59,580 nt of DNA from Acetobacterium wieringae (GTDB lineage: Bacteria > Bacillota > Clostridia > Eubacteriales > Eubacteriaceae), in assembly GCF_026646375.1 (NCBI RefSeq), contig NZ_JAIPPU010000020.1, positions 1 to 59,580 on the forward strand, given 5' to 3'. Below the pieces are notes generated by a model, which saw nothing but the letters and a program-made list of their open reading frames with translations, had not been told where the DNA came from and made no database searches. A program made the position numbers and the translations under genes. Positions within the stretch are counted from its first letter, which is position 1; each line of letters opens with the position of its first letter. Of this stretch, positions 43,366 to 52,128 are shown in pieces.

Positions 43366-44304
43366 CTACCTGCTGTATTCAATGGGTTTGATATCTTTTA
43401 TGGCAGCATTGAGAGATATAAAAATAACCAACAAAACAAGAGCCAGAATGATCTTACCGCCCCATGAATCCACAAGCGCCAGGTACCATGTCCTGTTGAT
43501 GAAATAAAAAAGAACCGGCACACCCACATTGATAAAAACCATGGTGAGAACAATTCTTAAAGGCGTATGCATATCTGTTCCAAAGTCGTCATTCGCTTCT
43601 TTGATATCCGTAAATTTTCGGACAATCGCCGGCAGCGTTTCAATCAGGTTGGGATTGTCCTGGCAGGCAATCACCGCCCGGCACCACTCCTTATAAATCT
43701 GGTTATCGATCTTTTCACTCATTTCCAGAAGTGCTCCCGGAATATCCGCCGTGATATAACTGATATCAAAGACAAAGGCTTCAAACACCGGTAACAGTGG
43801 TGGATTCATATGATGTAAATTTTCCTCAATCGCTTTGACAATATTGCGTGATCGACTGTAGGAAGTGGTAATGATCGATAGTGTTTTGTTGAGTTCATCA
43901 TTTAATTCCTTCCGATAGGTTATTTCTGCCAGCTTGATGTACCAGAAAGGGAACAAGGCCATTCCAACACCGAGAACGGCAGATATCAGGATGTTTTCCA
44001 TTAGTAATCCGAGAATCAGGCCCACAATAAAAAGAATCGTTGCTGCCATTACCAGGATCGCAAAGACACTTTCCCGATTGGTCGTTTTTAAGATCATCTG
44101 GGCTTCCCGGATGGTTGTGGTCAGTCCCTGAAATGGCGTTCGACGGTCTTTCCGGACGGTCTTTTTAATCACCGATTGAATATCGCTCTTATCATTGACG
44201 ATCCGATCCATAAGTCGGCTGGTCAGCTCAAAGGGTGACACATTAAATAGCAGACACAGGCCCACCAGAAGCAGTGTAAAGATAAAAAAACTTATCCCAT
44301 TCAT
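43366..44304 (-). CDS. TadB-like pilus platform protein
   Basis: 312 residues with about four membrane helices and a T2SSF-type central domain. The start overlaps the CpaF gene by 4 nt. Partner of the TadC-like protein and of the CpaF ATPase. Confidence 0.78.
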   Translation of the reverse strand: MNGISFFIFTLLLVGLCLLFNVSPFELTSRLMDRIVNDKSDIQSVIKKTVRKDRRTPFQGLTTTIREAQMILKTTNRESVFAILVMAATILFIVGLILGLLMENILISAVLGVGMALFPFWYIKLAEITYRKELNDELNKTLSIITTSYSRSRNIVKAIEENLHHMNPPLLPVFEAFVFDISYITADIPGALLEMSEKIDNQIYKEWCRAVIACQDNPNLIETLPAIVRKFTDIKEANDDFGTDMHTPLRIVLTMVFINVGVPVLFYFINRTWYLALVDSWGGKIILALVLLVIFISLNAAIKDIKPIEYSR

Positions 44305-45638
44305 ATCGCCTTACCTTCCTCACCCAACGACTCATCAATGAAACGCTCCAGGGTACGAGTCGGGACGCCATTGGTAATCAGCCATTGTTGCAGGCTTTTT
44401 GACATGTTGTTGCGCTTGACAAAATGGCCTTTGATAATTGTTTTTGTATCTGAAATTTTTTCCGAGCTGTCTATCTCATAGTCATACAGTGTCCGAAAGT
44501 TTGCATCTCCGTGTTCATCAACAATACATTCGGTAATCTCCATCACCTTTCGGGAATAATCGTCCAGCCGTTTACAGAATATCGCAATGGTAAAGGCTTC
44601 ACATACCAATCGGTACAGCACCTTATCTTCCAGAGTTGAATCCAGCATACAAAGCGTCAGCATCCGGGTATAAGCTGCCCGGCAGGAGTTAGCATGGGTG
44701 GTTGTCAAAACCGCATGGCCAGTTCGGGCTGCTTCCTGGGCAGCATAAGCTTCTTCCCCTTTCATTTCCTGAGGGACGATAATATCGGGATCACAGGTTA
44801 GTGCTGTTTTTAATAACTCCCTCGAGTTTATTGTCCCGTGAGTTTTCCAATGAACCACGTTATTATCGATAATCCCATTTTCATCCCGGGTTACTAAATC
44901 CAGTTCTCTAACATTTTCTTCAATGGAAATGATCCGTTTGCGTTTATCCACATCTCCGAGAATTCCGTCTAAGGTTGTCGTTTTTCCGGAGCTGGTCGAT
45001 CCAGCCACAACCCCACTCAAGCCACTGGAAGCGCACAGATTGATAAAATCAAACATTTCCTCTGTGAGGGTTTCCTTTCTAATTAAATCATCCCTTCTTA
45101 ACTTACTGGGATTGACAAAACGGATCGAAGCCTGAACACCGCACTCCTCATCAATAAGTGGCGGGCAGGTTGCGGTGATTCGAATATTATTTTTTAAGTA
45201 CCCAGTCACAACAGGTGTTGCAGCGGACAACGTTTTTTCTGATTGCTGAAATAATAATCGGATCATGATGTTTTTGGCTGATTCTGCTGACAGGAACGTT
45301 TCCGGGGCACGAACCACATCCCCATTTTTATAATGGAGCACCACGCTATCATAACTATTGATATTTATTTCCTCCAGCTCCTTGTTCTCATTTTCCAGGT
45401 AAGCTGTTAAGATCCCATATTCACCCATCTCTGAAAAAATCCGGTTAAGCAGCTCAATGCTGGTGTATCCATCGATTAAAACCCGATGATCTTCGATGTA
45501 CTTGCGGATATCTTTTTTAATCAACGCTTCATTCTTTTTTACATCCCCCAGCGCCTTGGAATTGGTTCGGCTGATATATTGTTGTATCCGCCCGATCAGA
45601 TCCAGCAGCTCCTGGTTGCGCTTGTATAGACTGTTCAT
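44301..45638 (-). CDS. cpaF: CpaF/TadA-family secretion ATPase
   Basis: 445 residues. Walker A 'GSTSSGKTTT' (about 212-221), Asp box 'IISIEENVREL', Walker B region 'ILKTALTCDPDIIVPQEMKG'-like with conserved His-box 'AARTGHAVLTTTHANS'. This type II/IV secretion ATPase powers Tad pilus assembly. It overlaps both neighbours by 4 nt, in a tightly coupled tad operon. VirB11-type use by the T4SS is an alternative, worth noting because no other VirB11 is present. Confidence 0.9.
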   Translation of the reverse strand: MNSLYKRNQELLDLIGRIQQYISRTNSKALGDVKKNEALIKKDIRKYIEDHRVLIDGYTSIELLNRIFSEMGEYGILTAYLENENKELEEININSYDSVVLHYKNGDVVRAPETFLSAESAKNIMIRLLFQQSEKTLSAATPVVTGYLKNNIRITATCPPLIDEECGVQASIRFVNPSKLRRDDLIRKETLTEEMFDFINLCASSGLSGVVAGSTSSGKTTTLDGILGDVDKRKRIISIEENVRELDLVTRDENGIIDNNVVHWKTHGTINSRELLKTALTCDPDIIVPQEMKGEEAYAAQEAARTGHAVLTTTHANSCRAAYTRMLTLCMLDSTLEDKVLYRLVCEAFTIAIFCKRLDDYSRKVMEITECIVDEHGDANFRTLYDYEIDSSEKISDTKTIIKGHFVKRNNMSKSLQQWLITNGVPTRTLERFIDESLGEEGKAI

Positions 45639-46516
45639 TCGATTTCCTCCTTGTTTTTTCTAAAAGGAATTTTAAAAAGTTTACGTTTGGATGTTTTTTC
45701 TTTTTTAATGCGCTCTTTTTTAGGTCGTTTCTTTTGATTTCCCGATTTTCTTTTTTTATTCTTTTGATCCGTTCTTTCTTCTTCATTGATCAGCTCCTGG
45801 CTTAACTGGTTGAGTGCATCCACAAACTCCCGATTCCGTTTAGTTTGTTTAAGGGATTTGATGGAGGTTTCCTCCAGATAAGCCATCTGAATATCCATAC
45901 TGTAGGGAAAGGCATAATCGACGCCCCCGTATTTATCCCCCACCAGCAGCCAGGAGTCAAAATCCCAGGGGTTATTCAATACCCGGATGACATTGTCCCG
46001 AAACCCGGTAAAGTCCTGAAGCATGGCGGTGGTTCCATTAAAAAAGGCAATGCTTTTTAAGTCACCGCCACCAACCATGACACACTTTCCATACCGTAAG
46101 CCGTACTGGGTAATCCAATCGTTATGAACGCTGGATTGTCCATCGATGATGGCATACTTGAATTTCTGGCCCAGGGTGACAAACAGGTCAATCACCTGGG
46201 GTTCCACCACTTCCGGATAACTGCGTTTGGAATCCTCACTCCGATACCCCAAAAAGGCCAGGTATTTATTCTTGGGGTGGTTCACCAACGTTTTTAGCAG
46301 TTCTTCCTGGTCAAACCCGGCCATGGTAATGATCTTTCCCAGCGAGCCACCCTCCTTATTGAGACTGGGAAACAAATAGGATAAGGGACTGGCCTGATCT
46401 TCGGTGAATATCAGCACAACGTTTTCCTTTGTCTTCTCACTGATATGCTTGGCCAGCTCCAGACTGAGGGTTGTTTTCCCCCCGCCTGGGGATCCCCATA
46501 CGGTGATTACTTCCAT
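45635..46516 (-). CDS. TadZ/CpaE-like P-loop ATPase
   Basis: 293 residues. N-terminal P-loop 'GSPGGGKTTLSLELAKHI' at residues 8-25; the C-terminal 50 residues are almost pure Lys/Arg/Glu ('KNKKRKSGNQKKRPKKERIK'). Likely the TadZ-type localiser of the pilus. The basic tail is unusual and may bind DNA or membrane lipids. Its ribosome site AAAAGGAGGTG lies inside the 46507 gene. Confidence 0.72.
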   Translation of the reverse strand: MEVITVWGSPGGGKTTLSLELAKHISEKTKENVVLIFTEDQASPLSYLFPSLNKEGGSLGKIITMAGFDQEELLKTLVNHPKNKYLAFLGYRSEDSKRSYPEVVEPQVIDLFVTLGQKFKYAIIDGQSSVHNDWITQYGLRYGKCVMVGGGDLKSIAFFNGTTAMLQDFTGFRDNVIRVLNNPWDFDSWLLVGDKYGGVDYAFPYSMDIQMAYLEETSIKSLKQTKRNREFVDALNQLSQELINEEERTDQKNKKRKSGNQKKRPKKERIKKEKTSKRKLFKIPFRKNKEEIE

Positions 46517-46662
46517 AGCGACACCTCCTTTTCAGGTATTGGGTTATATTCGCCCTTCGGATCGATAAAAATTATCTTCTCGTCTTTTAAAAATCTATTC
46601 AATCTCTCAAGATCACAAGACATTCCCACATATTTACTTGCTTTTTCCTGACTTTGCTCCAT
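46507..46662 (-). CDS. Small hypothetical protein, 51 residues
   Basis: ATG 46662 has the ribosome site GGAGG 7 nt upstream. Charged, soluble, no family. Its stop overlaps the TadZ-like start, so it is part of the tad operon. Longer readings would pass through two palindrome copies and are unlikely. Confidence 0.6.
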   Translation of the reverse strand: MEQSQEKASKYVGMSCDLERLNRFLKDEKIIFIDPKGEYNPIPEKEVSLWK

Positions 46663-46687
46663 AAAATCCTCCGTTTCCTGAACATTT

Positions 46688-46704
46688 TGTTTCCCGAGGA
46701 AACA
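46688..46704. repeat. Palindrome copy 16 (centre CGA)
   Basis: 26 nt before the start of the 51-residue gene. Confidence 0.95.
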
Positions 46705-46734
46705 AGACTGTGTATCGTCCAATCTTCCATTTCC

Positions 46735-46751
46735 TGTTTCCCGGGGAAACA
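46735..46751. repeat. Palindrome copy 17 (centre CGG)
   Basis: 2 nt after the stop of the CpaB-like gene; 47 bp from copy 16. Confidence 0.95.
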
Positions 46752-46753
46752 GC

Positions 46754-47473
46754 TTAAATGCCACCGGTCTTAAAAACTTCTTCCTGTTTTTGTAAAAACT
46801 GGTTGGCCGTATCTTCGTCCCCCCGATACATCAGGGCAAAAACAATGTTTCCATTCTTTTCCAGGCCGGTGAGCAACTGTGCCTGGGCCTTGTTGACCAG
46901 CAGGGTCACTGTCGCCGGCAACTCCGCATCATCTGATAATTTTTCTCCGCCCATATCCACCCCGGTCTGGGTGGTCACTGCCAGCACCTTGACATATTGC
47001 AGTTCCGGATAAATCGTGCTGCGGTTACCCACTGCTTCAGCATTATTTAAAATCATCACCACATCTCCGGGCATGAGTTTTCCGGAAATGCCATTGGCAA
47101 AGTCTTTAATGGTCACTGACACAATCTGTTTTCCGCCATCCAGGGCACTCATATAGTTCCCACTGGTGATCATGTCATTAACCAGCTTGCTTTGCAGTAC
47201 ATAGTCTCCCGATTCCAGCTTTGCGGTGGAATACTTGCCAATGACCTCATTCTTACTTTTGATGGCGTTAGCCGGTAAATTGTATCCGCTAACCTCCACC
47301 TCCTCAACATTCCGTTCGGTGAGTTGATCCCCCACCCGGATGGTTTCTTTGACCCGTACAATCGTTGTCGTGTTACCAATCATGCCCGTGCCCGTAGGCA
47401 CAATCACAAAGGCCAATAACAACGCAAACACGACCACAAAAAAACCAATCAGCATTCTACCTCCATTTTTCAC
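46754..47473 (-). CDS. CpaB/RcpC-like pilus protein with SAF domain
   Basis: 239 residues from GTG 47473 (AAAGGATG upstream; ATG 47455 with GGAGGT is an alternative). One membrane helix, then a SAF domain ('LTERNVEEVEVSGYNLPANA') and an RcpC-like region ('VTIKDFANGISGKLMPGDVV'). CpaB proteins guide Tad pilus assembly through the envelope. Confidence 0.82.
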   Translation of the reverse strand: MKNGGRMLIGFFVVVFALLLAFVIVPTGTGMIGNTTTIVRVKETIRVGDQLTERNVEEVEVSGYNLPANAIKSKNEVIGKYSTAKLESGDYVLQSKLVNDMITSGNYMSALDGGKQIVSVTIKDFANGISGKLMPGDVVMILNNAEAVGNRSTIYPELQYVKVLAVTTQTGVDMGGEKLSDDAELPATVTLLVNKAQAQLLTGLEKNGNIVFALMYRGDEDTANQFLQKQEEVFKTGGI

Positions 47474-48063
47474 TGATACACCATCCTTTCTAATAACATT
47501 ACTGCAATCATAAAGCCTGAGCATAGAAACGGCGCAAAAGCAAACACTTCATTGCGTTTAAGATGCCTGGCCCGAGCCCATAGGATGCTCAGAAATAATC
47601 CGATCATCAGACCGGTTACACCGGCATCCATGCCCAGATAAAACCCACAAACGGTGACAAGCTTAACATCTCCTAAGCCAATGGCCTGATCCTGTCTGGT
47701 GATTTTTTTAATCAGCCAGCCGGAAGCTGCCATCAGGATACCCAGGGTCAATGCCCCGGGGATGGCCTGTCTCACTAACCATTCTCCGCTGATTCCAAGA
47801 CACCCGACAAACAGAATCAGGGGATGGACAACTCGGGGAATGGTCTTCGTTTTAAAATCAAAGTATCCGATGTAAAACATCAGACAACAAAATAATCCGG
47901 TGCGTAAAATAATCACCGGATCATCCATCACCAATAGTAAAAATAAAAAAGGCGTTGCCACAATCAATGCTGTGGGGAGAACCGCCTTTTTAAACTGCCT
48001 TTTTAATACTGATCCCATTAAAAACCAGCAAGCCAAAACACCACTTAATCCGAATGATGCCAT
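47470..48063 (-). CDS. Prepilin peptidase, CpaA/TadV type (A24)
   Basis: 197 residues from ATG 48063, multi-pass membrane protein. The two catalytic Asp motifs of A24 peptidases are visible: 'GYFDFKT' and 'GLGDVKL'. It should cleave the TadE/TadF-like prepilins. Its stop overlaps the CpaB start. Confidence 0.87.
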   Translation of the reverse strand: MASFGLSGVLACWFLMGSVLKRQFKKAVLPTALIVATPFLFLLLVMDDPVIILRTGLFCCLMFYIGYFDFKTKTIPRVVHPLILFVGCLGISGEWLVRQAIPGALTLGILMAASGWLIKKITRQDQAIGLGDVKLVTVCGFYLGMDAGVTGLMIGLFLSILWARARHLKRNEVFAFAPFLCSGFMIAVMLLERMVYQ

Positions 48064-48068
48064 TTCTC

Positions 48069-48392
48069 CTACTCCCACTCATTTAGGTGGATATAGGCAT
48101 AGTGCTTACGACCCCGGTAATAGCTGATGATGTGCATAAGCATATCCAGAAAGGACTGATTATCCTTTTCGCTTTTTTTAAGCACCAGATAGGAAGACAA
48201 CAGGATCGCCAAACCGCCGAAAAATGTTCCAAACGGATTGGTAAAGGTAACATAGTAAAGGGTACACAGAATGACGGTGATACAGACCATCACACCCATC
48301 AAAAATATTTCCTTCACTTCCATCCCTTCAATCACCTGGCGGTTGGCTTTAATCCCCATCGGGATATATAGTTCCTCATGATACTCCATCAA
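48069..48392 (-). CDS. PrgI/VirB3-like conjugation membrane protein
   Basis: 107 residues with two adjacent membrane segments and a C-terminal 'YYRGRKHYAY', typical of PrgI-family and VirB3-like proteins that sit beside VirB4 in Gram-positive T4SS. Here it marks the boundary between the T4SS genes and the Tad block, since VirB4 is about 25 kb away. Ends 5 nt before the prepilin peptidase start. Confidence 0.72.
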   Translation of the reverse strand: MMEYHEELYIPMGIKANRQVIEGMEVKEIFLMGVMVCITVILCTLYYVTFTNPFGTFFGGLAILLSSYLVLKKSEKDNQSFLDMLMHIISYYRGRKHYAYIHLNEWE

Positions 48393-48405
48393 TTCCTCCT
48401 TTCCC

Positions 48406-48422
48406 TGTTTCCCGAGGAAACA
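48406..48422. repeat. Palindrome copy 18 (centre CGA)
   Basis: 3 nt after the stop of the 48426 gene and 14 nt before the PrgI-like start. Confidence 0.95.
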
Positions 48423-48425
48423 GAT

Positions 48426-48653
48426 TTATGTGATATAAGCCAGAATTAAATCCCGAAATGGGATCAGGGTGTTGACAATGACACAGAAGATTAAAACGTT
48501 CCTGATCCGCCTTATATAAACCCCTTTTTCATCCGGGGAATGAATCATATGGGTAATACAGTAACCCAGCCGAAAGACAACACCGGCATTGATTAAATAT
48601 AAAAGCAAAGTATAGATATTGTTTAAATCCATAAAATAATCAATGGTTTCCAT
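48426..48653 (-). CDS. Small membrane protein
   Basis: 75 residues, two hydrophobic segments ('TLLLYLINAGVVFRLGYCIT' and 'NVLIFCVIVNTLIPF'). No tail despite a palindrome 3 nt after its stop. Lies between TrbL and PrgI-like genes, so likely a T4SS channel accessory or pilin-like subunit. Confidence 0.65.
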   Translation of the reverse strand: METIDYFMDLNNIYTLLLYLINAGVVFRLGYCITHMIHSPDEKGVYIRRIRNVLIFCVIVNTLIPFRDLILAYIT

Positions 48654-48669
48654 ACGACTCCTTTCATTT

Positions 48670-49488
48670 TTATTTGACTGACCGCACGGCCACCTCCGTT
48701 ACCCGGGCAATGGTCAGTGCCTTACCCGATAGATTTGCATTCCCGGAATGAACCATAAACTGTTGTAGCAAGACCGGCGTGGAAATTCCCGCTGCCAGGG
48801 CACCAAAGCCAATCATAAAATCACCAGTGGCCATCAGAATATAGGACAGTGACAATAGTGAAAGCTGAATGATGGTGGTAATTCCGGCCTTGAAAAAGGT
48901 CATCATAAAAGGCGCAAACACCCCGTTGTCACTTTCTATGAGTCCCACACAGGCCAATGGAAAGCCGATCTGCATGATCCACATTTGAACGCCCCGGGCC
49001 AGCATCTGAAAATAGAGCACCAGTGCGCCGATAAAGAAAAAAAGCACTGCAAACGGCCCCGTTCCGGCTTCGATCAAACTTACTACATAGTTTTCTTCAT
49101 ACAGAAATTTTGAATTCATGCTATTGAGTATTTCATACAATACGCCGGTACATACCCGCGCAAAGATCTGATAGAGCATCGGGAAGGCTACAATCATAAC
49201 GACTGCTTTAACCATTCGTTGCAGCATCGCCATGGGATCGCTATCCGGATCGCCACCAGTCCAGGTTATATAGGTTTCAAAGCCACTCTTAGAAAACTTG
49301 ATTACCAATAACAGAAGGGCCAGTTGATAAAAAATCAGGGTCAGCCCCGTTGATAAATCGAGTCCCGAAGCATCTCCGATATATTTATCGATGTAAAACA
49401 CCTGTTCAGCCAGACTTTTGATGCTGCCGGTAATCACGCCACTATTGTTAATTGCATCAAAGATAAAGTTTTTAAAGATTGGATACAT
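48670..49488 (-). CDS. VirB6/TrbL-like T4SS channel protein
   Basis: 272 residues with about six membrane helices, Gly/Ala-rich C-terminal helix ('GFGALAAGISTPVLLQQFMV'). Layout and order match TrbL/VirB6 proteins of Tn1549-type elements. Forms the membrane pore with VirB3/VirB4 partners. Confidence 0.8.
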   Translation of the reverse strand: MYPIFKNFIFDAINNSGVITGSIKSLAEQVFYIDKYIGDASGLDLSTGLTLIFYQLALLLLVIKFSKSGFETYITWTGGDPDSDPMAMLQRMVKAVVMIVAFPMLYQIFARVCTGVLYEILNSMNSKFLYEENYVVSLIEAGTGPFAVLFFFIGALVLYFQMLARGVQMWIMQIGFPLACVGLIESDNGVFAPFMMTFFKAGITTIIQLSLLSLSYILMATGDFMIGFGALAAGISTPVLLQQFMVHSGNANLSGKALTIARVTEVAVRSVK

Positions 49489-49510
49489 AATTCTCCTTTC
49501 TCTCTTTGAT

Positions 49511-49553
49511 TAAAAAAGAAAAAGAACGGTTCAAACAATAGCCGTTCTTTTTA
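49511..49553 (-). terminator. Intrinsic terminator upstream of the TrbL gene
   Basis: Minus strand AAGAACGG ... CCGTTCTT with a 12-nt loop then TTTCTTTTTT. Partial readthrough would set the ratio of the pilin-like genes to the downstream channel genes. Confidence 0.75.
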
Positions 49554-49564
49554 AATCTTTGCAT

Positions 49565-49822
49565 TTAAGATGTTGGGATGTTTGAAAACAGCGCCTGAAT
49601 GTTTGACGTAATCGACGGTAGGATGGTATTTCCAATGATATCCCGAAATCCATATAAAAACAGTGCCACACCAAGCAACCCGACAATCCACATCCCTGCA
49701 CCCTCAATGATCGAGCCGGAATCGGTCTTCATTTCTTCAACTTCGCTGTTTACGAGCTTTGCATGCCATATCACAAAGGGTTTAACTACTGCTTCTTTTA
49801 CATTTTTTAATTTTAAAGCCAT
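49565..49822 (-). CDS. Small single-pass protein, possible pilin
   Basis: 85 residues: a basic N-terminal half, then 'DSGSIIEGAG' followed by a hydrophobic helix ('MWIVGLLGVALFLYGF'). The Gly/Glu pattern ahead of the helix recalls class III (Flp) prepilins, though Glu is at +4 rather than +5. It may be the missing major pilin of the Tad block, or a VirB2-type subunit of the T4SS. A strong terminator follows it, as for a highly expressed structural gene. Confidence 0.6.
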   Translation of the reverse strand: MALKLKNVKEAVVKPFVIWHAKLVNSEVEEMKTDSGSIIEGAGMWIVGLLGVALFLYGFRDIIGNTILPSITSNIQALFSNIPTS

Positions 49823-49862
49823 TAAATTACTCCTTTTAATTTTATTTTTAATTTCTTTACCT

Positions 49863-49879
49863 TGTTTCCTCGGGAAACA
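49863..49879. repeat. Palindrome copy 19 (centre TCG)
   Basis: 4 nt after the stop of the 49884 gene. Confidence 0.95.
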
Positions 49880-49883
49880 ACCT

Positions 49884-50144
49884 TCAGGAACTCGGGAAAT
49901 AGCTTAAAAGCATAGTGATAAAACCATTAACCGTCATTCCGATAACCAGATAGACCAGGGTTGTTTTCATGTTCTCTTTGTACTTTATTTTTTCATGATC
50001 ATCTGCCTGTAGCCGTTTGATTACGTTCCAGCCAATGACAATCAACGATAAAATTGGTAAGACAATATACAGCGCCAATGACATATCCGTCAGAAGTTTA
50101 ACTAATCCAGTTACCCATATAAAATCCTTAAACATCGCCATCAC
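49884..50144 (-). CDS. VirB2/Maff2-like small membrane protein
   Basis: 86 residues with two membrane helices ('LALYIVLPILSLIVIGWNVI' and 'TTLVYLVIGMTVNGFITMLL') linked by a charged loop, the VirB2/Maff2 layout. Directly downstream of the coupling protein, as in Tn1549-type systems. Family placement is by topology and position. Confidence 0.65.
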   Translation of the reverse strand: MMAMFKDFIWVTGLVKLLTDMSLALYIVLPILSLIVIGWNVIKRLQADDHEKIKYKENMKTTLVYLVIGMTVNGFITMLLSYFPSS

Positions 50145-50173
50145 CTCCTTTCTTTAGAAGTATAAACGCTCAC

Positions 50174-52117
50174 TCAGATCTGATAGCGCTTCCAGATTCC
50201 CCATAATTGGATTCCACTTTCCTGATGAGTCGGTCTGGCATCGCTGCGGATCATTCGGAGTTTGTTATTATGTTCTTTGCTGCCTAATCCATAGAAGTCA
50301 TTAAATAACCATTTGCTGATATCCGGGGATGTCATAATCGCTGGATCATTCCGACTGGTGACCAGGTTGTAGGGGCGTCGGATCCGACTGACTTCATTGG
50401 CAGTCAACAGCTCCCGTCCCACCAGATTCACCGATTGACTGGAATTGGAAGTGTAATGCTGCTGTGACGATGACAGGGAATAGGATGTAGTGGTATATTT
50501 CCCCAGTCGTTCGGAAACTTCTTTTTGCGTTTCCAGATCCTCGGCCTGAAGATAAATCCAGGTTTCACAGTTGGATCGGATGATCCGGGCAATCTCCCGA
50601 CCGTATTTTTCTTCCAGTTGTGCTAATGATTGAACAAACAAGTTAAAACGGATTCCCCGACCACCACCCACTGAAAGTTGGGTGGCAAACTCTGGTATTC
50701 TGGTAAAGTTCCCAAACTCATCAAGTACATAATTAACACGAACCGGCAAGCGTCCGCCCAGCTTATCCGCAAAATCCGACAGTGCACTGTAGACTTGGGT
50801 GCAGAACAGCGAAGCAAGTGAATAGTAGGTTGTTTTGCCATCAGGTAAAATCATAAATACCGCCGTGGGTCGACTGCCAATATCTTTGGGGCGAAAATCT
50901 GTTTTACGGGTCATTTCATAGATCAGCGGATTGGTAAAGAGTCTAAGGGTGGTCAGCGCACTGGTGTAGAAGCTGCCCCGGGTCTTTGATGGGGCAATAT
51001 CTGAAATAGCTACTAAGCCCAACGCCGGGTGGGTCGGATTTTCGACTTTCAGTTTCTTCATGTATTTAGCCAACAACATTTCGTCCCCCTGTTTGGGAGC
51101 TTTACACATCTCGGCTATGAAATAAAAAACGTTTGTCAGATTCTGATATTCCGGATTGTCCTTGTTTTCGAAAACCACAATCATAATGCAGCTGGCAATA
51201 ATACTGGCTTCGCCGTTGTTCCATAATTTTTCACCCTTGGCCTCCCCAACCAATGCACTGGTAATATCCCAGACATAATCGATGGCCTGAGACATATTTC
51301 CGTTTTCAACCGCATCGATTATTGATTGAAGATAGTTGTAGTGATTACTTTTAAGGGGATTTTTAAAATCCAGTGTAAATACATCAATACCGCATTTTTT
51401 CAGAAAGGGGGCTGTGTAATCGTGGTTCTCACCTTTTGGATCACAATTAATTGATGATTCTCTGGCCAATGCCAGCATCCCGATGGTCTGTAAGACGAGG
51501 GTTCGAGTTTTTCCACATCGTGTGGATCCAATCATTAACCCGTGAACATCTTCTCCTATGAAATAGATTTTTTCATTTCCCAACACTTGATCATCTTTTC
51601 CAAGCACCAGGCCACCCATTTTAAAGGTTTTTTTATTTTCTCTATTTTTTTCTTCAAACCAGTAATTTCCCTTTTTAATCTGTCTTCTTTCCTCCTTTCC
51701 GCTGCGTAACAAAAATTGTATAAAGGGATTCTTCTTTCGGATGACCACGTAATCAAAGGCCCGATCCTTCTTGTTGGGATCCAGCCACCGGGCCGAACCA
51801 TGCTGATTCTGTCCTGCCGGCCGGGGGGTTTGAATATCTGGGGTTATACTGATTAGCTCACTCTTATAGGTCTTGCTTTGGCCAATAAAAAAAGCCACTG
51901 CCATAAACAGGGCAAAGGCCAGACACAAAAGATACATGTGAAATGTATTCTCGCTTGCAAGAACAGCGTCAAACACTTCCTTTAAGGGAACGTTAAAGGG
52001 TAAAATCCCCTGTCCCGTCATAAATCCATCAATGGTCCGTATAAAAAACAGACTTCCGATGGCCAGCAGCACAAAGATGAATCCTGCCATCATTCCACGG
52101 ACAATTTTTAATTTCAC
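50174..52117 (-). CDS. virD4: VirD4/TraG-type coupling protein
   Basis: 647 residues, two N-terminal membrane helices, Walker A 'GSTRCGKTRT' (about 195-204), Walker B 'VNYVLDEFGNF', and the TraG C-terminal region. It selects DNA and protein substrates for the T4SS, so it is the natural reader of the shared C-terminal tails. Starts at GTG 52117 behind AGGTGGTGAT. Does not carry the tail itself. Confidence 0.93.
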   Translation of the reverse strand: MKLKIVRGMMAGFIFVLLAIGSLFFIRTIDGFMTGQGILPFNVPLKEVFDAVLASENTFHMYLLCLAFALFMAVAFFIGQSKTYKSELISITPDIQTPRPAGQNQHGSARWLDPNKKDRAFDYVVIRKKNPFIQFLLRSGKEERRQIKKGNYWFEEKNRENKKTFKMGGLVLGKDDQVLGNEKIYFIGEDVHGLMIGSTRCGKTRTLVLQTIGMLALARESSINCDPKGENHDYTAPFLKKCGIDVFTLDFKNPLKSNHYNYLQSIIDAVENGNMSQAIDYVWDITSALVGEAKGEKLWNNGEASIIASCIMIVVFENKDNPEYQNLTNVFYFIAEMCKAPKQGDEMLLAKYMKKLKVENPTHPALGLVAISDIAPSKTRGSFYTSALTTLRLFTNPLIYEMTRKTDFRPKDIGSRPTAVFMILPDGKTTYYSLASLFCTQVYSALSDFADKLGGRLPVRVNYVLDEFGNFTRIPEFATQLSVGGGRGIRFNLFVQSLAQLEEKYGREIARIIRSNCETWIYLQAEDLETQKEVSERLGKYTTTSYSLSSSQQHYTSNSSQSVNLVGRELLTANEVSRIRRPYNLVTSRNDPAIMTSPDISKWLFNDFYGLGSKEHNNKLRMIRSDARPTHQESGIQLWGIWKRYQI

Positions 52118-52128
52118 AATATCACCAC

